A program made the position numbers and the translations under genes. The notes beneath the pieces are model-generated. The model did no database searches. It was not told the origin of the DNA and worked only from the letters and a program-made list of their open reading frames with translations. A stretch of DNA of 64,000 nucleotides. It comes from Thermodesulfovibrio sp. 3907-1M (lineage in GTDB: Bacteria; Nitrospirota; Thermodesulfovibrionia; Thermodesulfovibrionales; Thermodesulfovibrionaceae). Below, piece by piece: positions 53,331 to 62,267 of the stretch; position 1 is the first letter of the stretch; each line of letters starts with the position of its first letter. The stretch lies in contig NZ_CP144373.1 of NCBI RefSeq assembly GCF_040450955.1, positions 372,001 to 436,000 on the forward strand, in the 5' to 3' direction.

Positions 53331-54257
53331 TTAAAGAGGCATTTCATAGGACAGGTATAGTTTAATCCCCTTTTCCTCTGCATACTTTCTTACAGGCGGT
53401 GATGCCTGATAGGTGACTGTAACAAGTATCTTTTCTCCTTTGAGATAGGGTTCAACTCTTCTTACTTTACTGAGAAAGCTGTCTATGTCTGTCTTTTTAA
53501 GCTGGGCTTTGCATTCTCCAAGTATCCATTGCTCTTTATCATTAGTTTTTGCTTTGCCAAAGATGTTTATCTCTTCATATCTGTTGGGAGAGATTTCAAT
53601 GTAGTCTCTTCTTATGAATTCAATGCTTTCTACTGCAAAGTCTCTTTTAAGGAGAGCGGGAAGCCCTTTGTAGGCTCTGTCTTCAAGAACATATCCAATT
53701 GCATGAGAGAGTCCTCCAAGCTGTTCCCTTGTTTTTCTGTGTTCTCCTATAAGTTGCCTGAGTTCTTCCTCAGTGCGTTTTTGAGCCTCAGCGAGTTCGT
53801 TGAGTCTTTCCTCAGTGCGTTTTTGAGCCTCAGCGAGTTCGTTGAGTCTTTCCTCAGTGCGTTTTTGAGCCTCAGCGAGTTCTGCAACAACTGTTTCAAG
53901 TCGTGTCAGTCTTTGTTCAGTGCGTTTTTGAGCCTCAGCGAGTTCTGCAACAACTGTTTCAAGTCGTGTCAGTCTTTGTTCAGTGCGTTTTTGAGCCTCA
54001 GCGAGTTCTGCAACAACTGTTTCAAGTCGTGTCAGTCTTTGTTCAGTGCGTTTTTGAGCCTCAGCGAGCTCTGCAACAGCCTTTGCCAGTCGTTCAACTT
54101 CTCTTTTTAGTTCAAGGAAGTCTTCACGCTTTACTACTTCACCTATTGCCTTCTCTATAAGTTTGAGAATTTTCAGAAAAGCAGACCTGACCTGTGGATC
54201 AAGATTTTCTAGTTCTTCAATGAGCTCAACGCTGAATAGCATAAAATAGTTTAACAC
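53331..54257 (-). CDS. Coiled-coil protein with C-terminal PD-(D/E)XK-like domain
   Basis: 308 aa. An N-terminal helical stretch precedes a long repeat coiled coil (about 60-165). It has three 21-residue units AELAEAQKRTEQRLTRLETVV (cited in part elsewhere) followed by three 14-residue units NELAEAQKRTEERL. The C-terminal domain (about 190-308) has a Glu in RYEEINIFGK and the pair E-C-K in WILGECKAQL, then TVTYQASPPVRKYAEEKGI, a nuclease-like alpha/beta pattern as in DUF3782-type proteins. The repeat units are nearly identical at DNA level, so their number can change. No partner gene is adjacent. Confidence 0.82.
   Translation of the reverse strand: MLNYFMLFSVELIEELENLDPQVRSAFLKILKLIEKAIGEVVKREDFLELKREVERLAKAVAELAEAQKRTEQRLTRLETVVAELAEAQKRTEQRLTRLETVVAELAEAQKRTEQRLTRLETVVAELAEAQKRTEERLNELAEAQKRTEERLNELAEAQKRTEEELRQLIGEHRKTREQLGGLSHAIGYVLEDRAYKGLPALLKRDFAVESIEFIRRDYIEISPNRYEEINIFGKAKTNDKEQWILGECKAQLKKTDIDSFLSKVRRVEPYLKGEKILVTVTYQASPPVRKYAEEKGIKLYLSYEMPL
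53765..54080 (-). repeat. Tandem in-frame repeats: 42-bp and 63-bp units
   Basis: About three near-identical 42-bp units and about three 63-bp units, sharing a common 21-nt core. Unit lengths equal 2 and 3 heptads, so gain or loss keeps the coiled coil in register. Confidence 0.9.
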
Positions 54258-54296
54258 TTTTTTAAGGAAGAATTAAATATCAAAAATTAGCAGGGA

Positions 54297-56198
54297 ATGA
54301 CACATCTCTTAATGCAGGAGACTTCTTGCTATGGCTTGATACATCTCCTTTTTGTCTTTTCTCTCACAGGCACTGCTTTAATGTTTGTATCTCTCGCAGG
54401 AATGACTGACGATGGAAGAGTTGTAAATTACGCTGGCATAGTTAGAGGTGGAACGCAGAGACTGATAAAACTTGAACTTGCGGGAAAACCATCTGATGAG
54501 CTTATTGCAAATCTTGATAAAATTATCACAGGACTTTCCGAAGGAAGCAAGGAGTTAAACCTTCCAAAGGTAACTGATGAGAGGTTTACCTCAAAACTTA
54601 ATGAGCTTAAAACAAAATGGGCATCTTTAAAGAATTTAATTAAAAACTTCAGACAGGACAAGACCCTTTCAGGAAAGCTTCTTGAGGACTCGGAAGACTA
54701 TTTCAAACTTACAAACGAAGTTGTCTTTGCAGCAGAGAATTACTCCAGAAAAAAAGTAGTTACCTCAAAAGTTATTCAGATCACAATATTTGCAGTCAAT
54801 GTTGCTCTTTTGGCACTTATCTTTATTATGACTCAGAAAAAGATAATTAAGCCCATTTATAATTTTTCTAATCTGATAGAAAGAGTCTCTAAGGATGATT
54901 TAACCACAAAGGTTGAAACCAAAGGCAAAGATGAAATATCTCAGCTTGGAAGTCATCTTAATGGAATGGTTCAATCTTTTTCAGGAATTATAGATAAAAT
55001 CCTTCAGACAGTGGTTGGTGTAATAGATTCAACGGATAAGTTAAGGGAACGGGCTGAGAGAGCTTCTGATGGTTCTCGCAATCAGTCCTCACAGGCATCT
55101 CAGATTGCAACAGCTGCTGAAGAGATGAGTCAGACAATAACTGACATTGCGAAAAATGCCTCTCAGGCAGCGGAAAGCGCAGAGGAAGCAATGAAAACAG
55201 CCAGTGAAGGCAAAGCACTATCAAATGATGCTATAAAGGTTGTGGAGGAAGTTTATCAATCCACTGCAGAACTTTCTCAGGTTGTTCAAAGTCTTAATCG
55301 GAGAGCAGAAGAAATAGGTGAGATTGTAACAGTAATAAAAGACATAGCTGACCAGACCAATCTTCTTGCTCTCAATGCAGCAATAGAGGCAGCAAGAGCG
55401 GGTGAACAGGGAAGAGGTTTTGCAGTAGTAGCTGATGAGGTTCGTAAATTGGCAGAGCGGACAATAAAGGCAACCGATGAAATATCAGAAAAAATTAGAA
55501 ACATCCAGAACGAGGCTGAGGCAACAAGCAGATCAATGGATATTTCTCTTAAAAATGTCACAAAGGCAAATGAATTTATCAAGGAACTTGGAAACTCTCT
55601 CCTACACATTGTTGATTCAGTAAACAGAGTGAAAGATCAGATTACACAGATTGCAACAGCAGTGGATGAACAGTCTGCAGCAAGTGAGGAGGTGGCAAAG
55701 AATATAGAAAAAACATCGGAGATTGCAAAGGAGATGGAAAGGATTGCCTCGGAAGTCATGACAAGCGTAAATGAACTTACAAAGATCGTGGAAGATTTAA
55801 GAAATGCCACATCAGGCTTTAAAACAGAGGCAAGTAGGTTTTTAGTCATTGACCTTGCAAAGACAGACCACAGAGTATTTGTAGGAAAAATTGGAGCCTG
55901 CCTTACTGGTTCACTTTCTCTTTCTGCAGAGCAGCTTCCAGACCATAGAAACTGTAGATTTGGTAAATGGTATCTTGATGAAGGTCAGAGACTCTGTGGA
56001 CACCTTGCAAGTTTTAAAGCAATAGATGAGCCCCATGCAAGAATTCACTCTCTGGCAAAAGAGGCAATCTCTGCCTGCAATCGTGGAGATACAAAGCGAG
56101 CTGAAGAACTATACAGACAGATAGAAACCCTATCACACAATCTTGTGAATTTGCTTGATAATCTGAAAAGAGATTGCCAGCAAAACATGAGGGTTTAA
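54297..56198 (+). CDS. Methyl-accepting chemotaxis protein with C-terminal CZB domain
   Basis: 633 aa chemoreceptor. Its N-terminal membrane helix (about 15-36) is followed by a PilJ-like periplasmic helical domain, a second helix about 160-182, and HAMP. The signalling hairpin ([20 protein letters not shown]) precedes a C-terminal CZB zinc-binding domain with its His/Cys set ([36 protein letters not shown]). CZB domains sense zinc or oxidants such as HOCl in other bacteria. The start is uncertain: ATG 54297 has only GCAGGGA close by, and MQETSC lies five codons on. The hairpin is very like that of the receptor at 9197. Confidence 0.92.
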   Translation: MTHLLMQETSCYGLIHLLFVFSLTGTALMFVSLAGMTDDGRVVNYAGIVRGGTQRLIKLELAGKPSDELIANLDKIITGLSEGSKELNLPKVTDERFTSKLNELKTKWASLKNLIKNFRQDKTLSGKLLEDSEDYFKLTNEVVFAAENYSRKKVVTSKVIQITIFAVNVALLALIFIMTQKKIIKPIYNFSNLIERVSKDDLTTKVETKGKDEISQLGSHLNGMVQSFSGIIDKILQTVVGVIDSTDKLRERAERASDGSRNQSSQASQIATAAEEMSQTITDIAKNASQAAESAEEAMKTASEGKALSNDAIKVVEEVYQSTAELSQVVQSLNRRAEEIGEIVTVIKDIADQTNLLALNAAIEAARAGEQGRGFAVVADEVRKLAERTIKATDEISEKIRNIQNEAEATSRSMDISLKNVTKANEFIKELGNSLLHIVDSVNRVKDQITQIATAVDEQSAASEEVAKNIEKTSEIAKEMERIASEVMTSVNELTKIVEDLRNATSGFKTEASRFLVIDLAKTDHRVFVGKIGACLTGSLSLSAEQLPDHRNCRFGKWYLDEGQRLCGHLASFKAIDEPHARIHSLAKEAISACNRGDTKRAEELYRQIETLSHNLVNLLDNLKRDCQQNMRV

Positions 56199-56269
56199 GC
56201 AGACTGATTCCCGAAAACTTCCCTTTACTGTTTTAGCATGCAAAAAGAATGGGAATTTGGATTTACCCT

Positions 56270-56640
56270 GATAATAAAGTAATCCTAAAAAATAAAGGGG
56301 TATCTTATTCCTTATTGGCAGATCTATTCCGTCATTTAAGAAGCAAACTACTGCTTCCACTGACCCAGATATATGCATCGGGAAAAGAATCGTATAATGC
56401 TTTAATCTGAACCGACCAATTTCTTGCATATTGAATTTCATCAAAGACAATACCCTGATAACCTGCTCTGGAAGCCATCTCTTCAAGCTCATATATATAT
56501 TGATGTCCACGACCAGCGGATGGTCAACAGATATATAAAAGATATATAAAGAAAGGCTTATTCAAGGTCTTTGAAAGCAGAAAAGTTGTTTTGCCAACTC
56601 CCCTTTGCCCATAGACTAATAAACCCCTGTTTAATTTCAT
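56270..56640 (-). pseudogene. Decayed AAA-type ATPase (DUF4143-like)
   Basis: The gene begins MKLNRGLLVYGQRGVGKTTF (Walker A) at 56640 and stops after about 38 codons. In shifted frames the Walker B region follows (GIVFDEIQYARNWSVQIKAL, ALYDSFPDAYIWVSGSSSLL), then further stops. Archaeal- and bacterial-type ATPases with this layout are about 400 aa, so most of the protein is missing. Its ATG overlaps the methyltransferase stop (ATGA), with GGAGGAGG just upstream, so the two were once coupled. This explains the otherwise empty stretch between 56199 and 56640. Confidence 0.7.
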
Positions 56641-57329
56641 ACTCCCCTCCTCCAGTAAAATATATTTACTACTGCAAAATCTTTGAGCCAGTAATGTCCC
56701 TTTTCGTAAGTAATTGATTTTAAAAGCTTTTGTTTTTCCCAGCTGAAAAGCTCTCTTTTGTATTTAAACTCCCAATGTTCAAAAATCTCATCAAGGCTGT
56801 GATAGGCAAAGGAGCTTTCTGAGATGTAGGAGTGGTTAAAAATCAGTGTGTATTCAGGATAAATTAAGTTAAAATCATCAGGACAGAAGGCTCTCTCAGT
56901 AACAAGAAAAATACTTTGCACCTGAGAGCTAAAAAGCTTGAACATTGAGCCTTCAATTCCATATTCAGTAAGGTGAAGACTGTTACAGGCTAAAGCAAAA
57001 TCAAACTCTCTGATTTCATAGCATTCTAATTCTTCAAATCTTCTTGGTTCAATTTTTAGTTTGATGCCATGAGCAAGAGAGTTTTCATAAAGATAGTTTT
57101 GCATTGCCAGAGCAGGTTCAAGAGCTGTTACATTACAACCTTTTTTTATTAAAGGAAAGCTTAATACTCCATCTCCAGCACCGATATCAAGGATTTTTAA
57201 TCCGGGCTGAGTGAATTTAAAAAGGAAGTTTTTAATGGGCTCATGGTATGAGTTGTGCTCACGCCATAGCCTGTACCATTTTGCATTCTCATTCCAGTAT
57301 GAGATTTTCTTTATTTCCGTTGCTATCAT
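56637..57329 (-). CDS. SAM-dependent methyltransferase, class I
   Basis: 230 aa from the ATG at 57329 (MIATEIKKISYW). I reject the longer frame from 57389 because its first 20 codons run through an intrinsic terminator hairpin. The SAM-binding motif I is LKILDIGAGDGVLSFPL (about 60), followed by an acidic ALEPALAMQNYL and a motif IV-like FDFALACNSLHLTEYG. The acceptor is unknown. No ribosome-binding site is visible, and the terminator just upstream may restrict its expression. The start of the decayed ATPase gene overlaps its stop. Confidence 0.83.
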   Translation of the reverse strand: MIATEIKKISYWNENAKWYRLWREHNSYHEPIKNFLFKFTQPGLKILDIGAGDGVLSFPLIKKGCNVTALEPALAMQNYLYENSLAHGIKLKIEPRRFEELECYEIREFDFALACNSLHLTEYGIEGSMFKLFSSQVQSIFLVTERAFCPDDFNLIYPEYTLIFNHSYISESSFAYHSLDEIFEHWEFKYKRELFSWEKQKLLKSITYEKGHYWLKDFAVVNIFYWRRGV

Positions 57330-57332
57330 AAT

Positions 57333-57377
57333 CAAATAAAAAAGCCACAGCTTCAGGCTTCTGCCCGAAACTGTGGC
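57333..57377 (-). terminator. Strong intrinsic terminator 4-48 nt upstream of the methyltransferase start
   Basis: On the minus strand a 15-bp stem (GCCACAGTTTCGGGC / GCCTGAAGCTGTGGC, with wobble pairs) with a 4-nt loop AGAA, followed by TTTTTT. It ends 4 nt before ATG 57329. Confidence 0.85.
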
Positions 57378-57434
57378 CTTCATGACCACTTATTATTTTT
57401 TAAATCAGGTTACAACAGTCTTCAGACCGAAATT
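57337..57434 (-). ncRNA. Candidate small RNA or attenuated leader
   Basis: A near-consensus promoter (57441-57469) and a strong terminator (57333-57377) on the same strand bracket about 98 nt without a convincing ORF. It holds a further small hairpin, GTC-TGAA-GAC. It could be an independent small RNA, or a leader in which termination is relieved to express the methyltransferase. Confidence 0.4.
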
Positions 57435-57440
57435 TCATCA

Positions 57441-57469
57441 ATTTTATATGATTTTTATAACTTTGTCAA
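57441..57469 (-). promoter_or_regulatory. Sigma-70 promoter, minus strand
   Basis: TTGACA, 17-bp spacer, TAAAAT (on the minus strand). Start site near 57434. One of the best promoter matches in the window. Confidence 0.75.
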
Positions 57470-57603
57470 TAACCTGAAATACCTGTGTGGTTACAATATT
57501 GAAATATCATGAAAAAATAAAATATCACTATATCAATATTTTAAAAAACGGTTCTGGGGCTTCCTCTTTTTCAATTGAAAATTTTTCGTCATGAAAAGAA
57601 TAA

Positions 57604-57747
57604 GGTGTTGCACTTACTGTATGGAATAGAACTATTGAAAAAGCAAAGGATCTCGGAGTAAAAATAGCAAAAGACTCTGCTGAGCTTGTATCTGAAGGAG
57701 TTTTAAATAAACTAAATTTTTTCAAAATAACTTTGCCCGGAACATAA
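57604..57747 (+). pseudogene. Fragment of a 3-hydroxyisobutyrate dehydrogenase-like NAD-binding domain
   Basis: One frame reads ALTVWNRTIEKAKDLGVKIA then KDSAELVSEG. This matches the second strand and helix of the 6-phosphogluconate/3-hydroxyisobutyrate dehydrogenase Rossmann fold (pattern L-T-V-x-N-R-T-x-x-K-A). The glycine loop before it and the rest of the enzyme are absent. Its 3' end overlaps the end of the FmdE-like gene on the other strand. Confidence 0.5.
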
Positions 57748-58092
57748 TTGGCATAGAATTTTTCCATTTACAGTGGCTGTAAAGTTATTCGGCTGAAGCT
57801 CTTCACATTCAGTACATTCAACAATCTCCTGCTGTTCATCCCGAGTAGGAAGTTTCACCCTGATTTTTTCAATCTTGAAATATTTTTCATCAAGGTTTAA
57901 AAAATCTTCAATCAGTTTATCTCTTTCCTCATGACTGAGTTTACCCTCTCTTAGTAAAAATTTTTTTATTCTCTCACTGGCATTTATAGCCTCTTTTTTT
58001 AATGATGCTCTGTAGCCCTCTCCATTTTCACGAAGGACGATTGAAAGAGCAAGTTTTCCGTAATTGTGAACAATAAGATTTTTATTACCCAT
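57712..58092 (-). CDS. FmdE-like zinc-ribbon protein, apparently N-terminally truncated
   Basis: 126 aa. Residues 1-80 resemble the second half of the FmdE domain (NLIVHNYGKLALSIVL). The end is a zinc ribbon, CTECEELQPNNF and KILCQLCSGQSYFEKI, as in formylmethanofuran dehydrogenase subunit E relatives of bacteria. The usual N-terminal part with the conserved HGH-x-CPG-type motif is missing and no upstream frame supplies it. It is either a short variant or a truncated gene. Nearby broken genes favour truncation. Bacterial FmdE proteins often accompany molybdenum enzymes, but nothing here ties it to one. Confidence 0.65.
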   Translation of the reverse strand: MGNKNLIVHNYGKLALSIVLRENGEGYRASLKKEAINASERIKKFLLREGKLSHEERDKLIEDFLNLDEKYFKIEKIRVKLPTRDEQQEIVECTECEELQPNNFTATVNGKILCQLCSGQSYFEKI

Positions 58093-58159
58093 GGGGATTA
58101 AGCAAAATTTTGTGTAAAAAATTTATGATAGAGATAAAATTAAACTTAAGGGGGTGCAA

Positions 58160-58753
58160 ATGGTTAAAAAAAGTTTTGCTCTGAAGTTCTTCAAAATCTA
58201 ATTTCAAGAGGACTAAGTAAAGTTACTATTTTTGTCACTGATCACTTCACTGGACTTGATAAACTCATTGCTAAGCTCTTTCCACTTGCAGATCACCAGT
58301 TCTGTTTTGTTCAGTTTTATAGAAACTAAAAAAATAAACTTAATCTTAAAAATACTCAAGAAATTTACCGTCTCTGGAAAGCAATAAAACAAGCTACATC
58401 TTTAGAAGAAGGAAAGGAGGTTTTCAAGAAATTACTTGAACTGGTTAAGAAAGTAAATCCAAATTATGGTAAATATCTTGAGAAGTATAGCAAAAAACCT
58501 TTTAGCTTTTTTGGATTATCCTGCTGAATCTCTTAATGCAGGGCTTGAGTATATGAGAATGGAATATGGAGGATATTTTGCAGGCTTTAAGATGCTTGAG
58601 ATAAACTTATTTATCCAGATGATTAATTTACATGATAAATGGTTAGATAAACTTGTACCACATTTAGTAGCAAATAGTTATAGATTAAGACAGCTTTTTG
58701 CTCTTAAATATCTTGATGAAAATGCTAAATTTGTAGAATTAAAAATAAGTTAA
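58160..58753 (+). mobile_element. Broken IS256/Mutator-type transposase
   Basis: Three pieces in different frames: a start region; EVLQNLISRGLSKVTIFVTD and KLIAKLFPLADHQFCFVQFY (the central catalytic region, with the Asp of VTD); then a stop. After that come YRLWKAIKQATSLEEGKE and, in the frame 58466-58753, NLLAFLDYPAESLNAGLEYM, MRMEYGGYFAGFKMLEINLF and LRQLFALKY. These are the recognisable blocks of IS256-family transposases in order, with an internal deletion between them. Terminal inverted repeats are not evident. It lies against the truncated end of a sensor gene on the other strand. Confidence 0.75.
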
Positions 58754-58868
58754 GTCTCCTTTTTTCCTGTTGAATAATAAACCATGTACAAACTATAGTT
58801 ACAAGTAAAATTACAGTAGTAACAGTAGCTGAAATCTTAAAAATTATACTGTCAAAAAATTTTTTCAT
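58750..58868 (-). pseudogene. N-terminal stub of a membrane sensor (kinase or cyclase)
   Basis: Starting at the ATG that overlaps the PhnD-like stop (ATGA), about 40 codons read MKKFFDSIIFKISATVTTV, then ILLVTIVCTWFIIQQEKRRL: a cytoplasmic tail, one membrane helix and the start of a linker. The frame then enters the transposase remnant and stops. This is how histidine kinases or GGDEF proteins paired with PhnD-like binding proteins begin. The insertion or a linked deletion removed the rest. Confidence 0.65.
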
Positions 58869-59707
58869 TCTCTAACTTTTTGATATATTTTGTGTGCAGA
58901 AAAATAAATATGTGACTCAGGATATACAAATCTATCTATTCCAATCAGATCAAGAATTTTCTTGCCTAATTTATCTTTATGCATGGTGATTAAAATTTTT
59001 AAAAGTTGCTTTTTTTCTTTCTCTGACAACATTGGAGACACAACAAATGGTGGATTGCCGAAGTCTGGTGATTTCATAATAATTTTTACTTCATTTATAG
59101 TAGTTTCCTTTCTTTTCTTCATCTCATCAAAAACAATACTGTGTACAGCAGCTCCATCTGCAAGTCCCTTTACCACTGCTTCTATGGAGTTTTCATGACC
59201 TCCAGTATAAAAGGTTCTGGAGAAATAATTTTTTGTTAAATAACCCTTTTCATTAATTAATGCGGTCATAAATAATTTTCCAGTTAAAGAAAGAGGGTCT
59301 GTAAATGCGAAAATTTTACCTTTTAATTGGGCAATATCTTTAATTCTGCTGTTTTTCCTCACAATTATATAAGAATTATATGTTAATTTATTTCGTATCA
59401 TTGGCGTTACAAGAATTTCAAGTCCAAACTGTTGTCTTCCAGCAAGATATCCACCAGTGCATAAATAAGCAAAATGAGCCTGTCCATTTTTTAAAAGTTC
59501 ATTAATCTCATCATAACTTCTGCGTTGCTTTAAAATAATTTTTTTCCCTGTCCTTTTTTCAAGATATTTTACAAATTCAGAAAAGTTTGATATTGTAGCT
59601 ACAGGTGAAACCATTGGAGAGACCAAAAAGATTAAATAATTTTCTTTAGCTGATGCCGAAGAAACAATTAAAAAAACAATTAAAATAATACTTGTTAAAA
59701 CTTTCAT
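58865..59707 (-). CDS. PhnD-like periplasmic binding protein
   Basis: 280 aa. A signal peptide (LTSIILIVFLIVSSASA) is followed by the type II periplasmic fold of phosphate/phosphite/phosphonate-type binding proteins (FVKYLEKRTGKKIILKQRRS, GQAHFAYLCTGGYL, LKGKIFAFTDPLSLTG). No ABC transporter genes follow. The next gene is a beheaded membrane sensor, so this protein probably was the sensory input of a two-component pair and may now be an orphan. Ligand unknown. Confidence 0.88.
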   Translation of the reverse strand: MKVLTSIILIVFLIVSSASAKENYLIFLVSPMVSPVATISNFSEFVKYLEKRTGKKIILKQRRSYDEINELLKNGQAHFAYLCTGGYLAGRQQFGLEILVTPMIRNKLTYNSYIIVRKNSRIKDIAQLKGKIFAFTDPLSLTGKLFMTALINEKGYLTKNYFSRTFYTGGHENSIEAVVKGLADGAAVHSIVFDEMKKRKETTINEVKIIMKSPDFGNPPFVVSPMLSEKEKKQLLKILITMHKDKLGKKILDLIGIDRFVYPESHIYFSAHKIYQKVRE

Positions 59708-59722
59708 TAAACAACTTTTTAA

Positions 59723-60571
59723 TTATAAAAATTTTTCAATTAATTTTTTAACATTAAACTGAACATTCTGTTCCACAAGAGATTTTTCTCTAATTACAGG
59801 AATCTGCTCCTCAAAGGTGAGTCTTTCTGCTTTATAGATAACGCCTATAGGAATTCTTTCACCCCACTCAAGAGCCTTTTCAAAGGCTCTGGTTCTATCA
59901 GATGGGTCATAATCCTTTTCAAGTTTATAAACTCTCTGACGATACCATTCAAAGGTGTTAATTTTATTAAAGCTCACACATGGCTGAAGAATATCAACAA
60001 GGGCAAAGCCTTTGTGATTGACAGCTTCTTTTATTACTGATTTCAGATGCTCTATGTCACCTGCAAAGGCTCTTGCAACAAAACTACAGTTTAAAGCTAT
60101 TGCCATGGCAAGGGGATTAAACTGCTCTGAGAATACTCCAAATGGCTGAGTCTTTGTTACCACTCCCTTCATTGTGGTTGGCGATGCCTGTCCCTTTGTA
60201 AGCCCATAAATTTGATTGTCATGGACAAAGAGTTTCACATCTATGTTTCGCCTTATGGCATGAATGAGATGATTCCCTCCTTCACCGTAACAGTCTCCAT
60301 CACCTGCCACTGCAAAGACTTTCAGCCTGTGATTGACAAGCTTTATTCCTGTTGCAACAGGAAGAGTTCTTCCGTGAAGTCCATTAAAGGTATGACACCT
60401 TGTATAATGGGGAAACTTTCCAGCCTGTCCAATTCCTGAGACGATTACAAATTCGTGAGGATTTAGTCCCAGTTCAACCATTGCCTCATTGAAGGCTTTT
60501 AAAATCATAAAGTTTCCACAGCCAGGGCACCAGGCAGGCTTTCTTCCTTTATAATCTTCCAATGCAGGCAT
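59723..60571 (-). CDS. korB: 2-oxoacid:ferredoxin oxidoreductase, beta subunit
   Basis: Thiamine diphosphate subunit, 282 aa. It has the CPGCGNFMILKAF start, the TPP/Mg motif GDGDCYGEGGNHLIHAIRRN (about 95) and NQIYGLTKGQASPTT. It oxidises 2-oxoglutarate or a related 2-oxoacid to acyl-CoA and CO2, reducing ferredoxin, or runs in reverse for CO2 fixation. It overlaps the alpha gene by 23 bp. Specificity (Kor vs Por vs Vor) is a best guess from the gamma-alpha fusion type. Confidence 0.9.
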   Translation of the reverse strand: MPALEDYKGRKPAWCPGCGNFMILKAFNEAMVELGLNPHEFVIVSGIGQAGKFPHYTRCHTFNGLHGRTLPVATGIKLVNHRLKVFAVAGDGDCYGEGGNHLIHAIRRNIDVKLFVHDNQIYGLTKGQASPTTMKGVVTKTQPFGVFSEQFNPLAMAIALNCSFVARAFAGDIEHLKSVIKEAVNHKGFALVDILQPCVSFNKINTFEWYRQRVYKLEKDYDPSDRTRAFEKALEWGERIPIGVIYKAERLTFEEQIPVIREKSLVEQNVQFNVKKLIEKFL

Positions 60572-62267
60572 ATACCTTCTCCTTTAGTTCATCCACTGTA
60601 AATGCTCTTCCATCAAAGCGATTTATATGCTTTTCAATGCTAAAGCCTGTTTCCATCTTAAGAAGTCTGGCAAACTGACCTGTTGCATTCTGCTCAATGT
60701 TTATGCATAGTTTTGCATTTTTTAAGATTTCAAGCCAGCCCATATCTTCAGGCATTGGATAAAGTTCGCTGAAATGAAGCATGGCGATTTTATATTTCTC
60801 AGAAAGTTTATCTACCACTTCCTTTACTATTCCATACATTGAACCCCAGCATAAAAGCACAATCTGAGGAGAACTTTCTCCATAAAGTATTGGTGGTTCA
60901 ATCTCTCTCTTTATGAGCGGCATTTTTCTGAAGAGTCTTTTTTCAACCATCTTTATCCTTGTCTCTGCATCCTCAATAATGTGTCCTTCTTCATCGTGTT
61001 CATCAGAGTCTGTTACAACAAGATGCACTGAGTCACCAGGGACCAAAAGAGGAGAAACGCCTGTTTCTGTAAATGAATGCCTGGCATAGTAGTTTAGTCT
61101 TCTAAATTTATCGCCTCTTAAGCGATAGTCATTGTATTTGAGCTTGCTCAAGTCAAATCCTTCATAACTCCACTGACTGTCTGCAAGATATTGATCCGTA
61201 AGAATTATGGCGGTGATCTGATATTTTTCAGCCAGGTCAAAGGCTTTGTTTGTAAGATAAACTGCCTGTTCAGGACTTCCAGGAGCAAATATTACCTTTG
61301 GAAACTCTCCATGACCTGCATAAAGGGCAAAAAGTAAGTCAGCTTGCTCTGTTCTTGTTGGAAGTCCTGTGGCAGGTCCTGGTCTCTGGGCAAGTGCGAT
61401 TACAAGAGGAGTTTCTGTCATCCCTGCAAGTGAGATACCTTCAACCATAAGCGCAAAACCACCTCCAGATGTACCTGTCATTGCTCTTACTCCTGCAAAG
61501 GAAGCACCTATTGCCATATTGACTGCTGCTATTTCATCCTCTGCCTGCTCAACCACTATACCGAAGTCCCTTGCATTTTCAGCTACAAAATTAAATATAC
61601 CCGTTGATGGAGTCATTGGATAGGCAGAGTAAAACTTTAATCCAGAGGCAATTGCACCAAAACCTATGGCTTCGTTACCTGTAATAAGAAGCTTTGGTGA
61701 GGCAAATCCTGATACCATAAAAGAACAGGTAAGACACTGCTTACGGGCATACTCATAGCCAGCTTTTGAAGATTTCAGGTTTGCATCTATAACTTCCTCA
61801 CCCTTTTTCTTAAAAGTTTTTCTTAAAGTTTCATACATAATCTCAGGATTCATACCAAGCATTCCAATAACAGCACCCACTGCCACGGTGTTTGCCATTA
61901 TTTTGCTTCCACCGTGAGTTTGAGCAAGCTCAAAAAGAGGAACATCGAGGAAATGTGGTTTATCATACTTTTCTTTAAGAAAAGTAGAGTCATAAAGAAC
62001 ATGCCCCTGAGGGCTAAGTTCCTTTTCATGCTCCGTAATGCTTTCTTTATCAAGGGCAACTATTATGTCAACCTTGCTTCGTGAGGCTGTTACAGGTTTG
62101 TCGGAGATTCTAATCTGATAAAAATTGTGTCCGCCTCTTATGCGGGATTCATAGTCCTGATGGGTGAATACATGATAGCCTGCACGGGCAAATATATGGG
62201 AGAGGATATCCCCGACTGTCTGGATACCCTGTCCTGCTTCACCACCAATTTTTATTGTGTAATCCAT
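60549..62267 (-). CDS. korA: 2-oxoacid:ferredoxin oxidoreductase, fused gamma-alpha subunit
   Basis: 572 aa. The N-terminal gamma domain (1-180) has GGEAGQGIQTVGDILSH and YESRIRGGHNFYQIRIS. The alpha domain follows, with GNEAIGFGAIASGLKFYSAY, PMTPSTGIFNFVAE, QAEDEIAAVNMAIGASFAG and TGTSGGGFALMVEG. The gamma-alpha fusion is common in two-subunit bacterial enzymes. Its start overlaps the stop of the DsrC-like gene (TAATG). The ferredoxin at 40269 could be its electron acceptor. Confidence 0.93.
   Translation of the reverse strand: MDYTIKIGGEAGQGIQTVGDILSHIFARAGYHVFTHQDYESRIRGGHNFYQIRISDKPVTASRSKVDIIVALDKESITEHEKELSPQGHVLYDSTFLKEKYDKPHFLDVPLFELAQTHGGSKIMANTVAVGAVIGMLGMNPEIMYETLRKTFKKKGEEVIDANLKSSKAGYEYARKQCLTCSFMVSGFASPKLLITGNEAIGFGAIASGLKFYSAYPMTPSTGIFNFVAENARDFGIVVEQAEDEIAAVNMAIGASFAGVRAMTGTSGGGFALMVEGISLAGMTETPLVIALAQRPGPATGLPTRTEQADLLFALYAGHGEFPKVIFAPGSPEQAVYLTNKAFDLAEKYQITAIILTDQYLADSQWSYEGFDLSKLKYNDYRLRGDKFRRLNYYARHSFTETGVSPLLVPGDSVHLVVTDSDEHDEEGHIIEDAETRIKMVEKRLFRKMPLIKREIEPPILYGESSPQIVLLCWGSMYGIVKEVVDKLSEKYKIAMLHFSELYPMPEDMGWLEILKNAKLCINIEQNATGQFARLLKMETGFSIEKHINRFDGRAFTVDELKEKVYACIGRL

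Noticed and set aside
53765-54080. Regular repeats that could be taken for a CRISPR array
   Set aside because: Units are contiguous with no spacers, are multiples of 21 bp, and code for heptads in an intact reading frame.
56133-56510. 125-codon minus-strand frame at the end of the CZB receptor
   Set aside because: It mixes antisense receptor codons with out-of-frame ATPase remnant; the Walker B peptide lies in another frame.
57333-57440. Possible riboswitch (molybdenum cofactor or similar) ahead of the methyltransferase
   Set aside because: No conserved aptamer core could be recognised; only a terminator and a small hairpin are clear.
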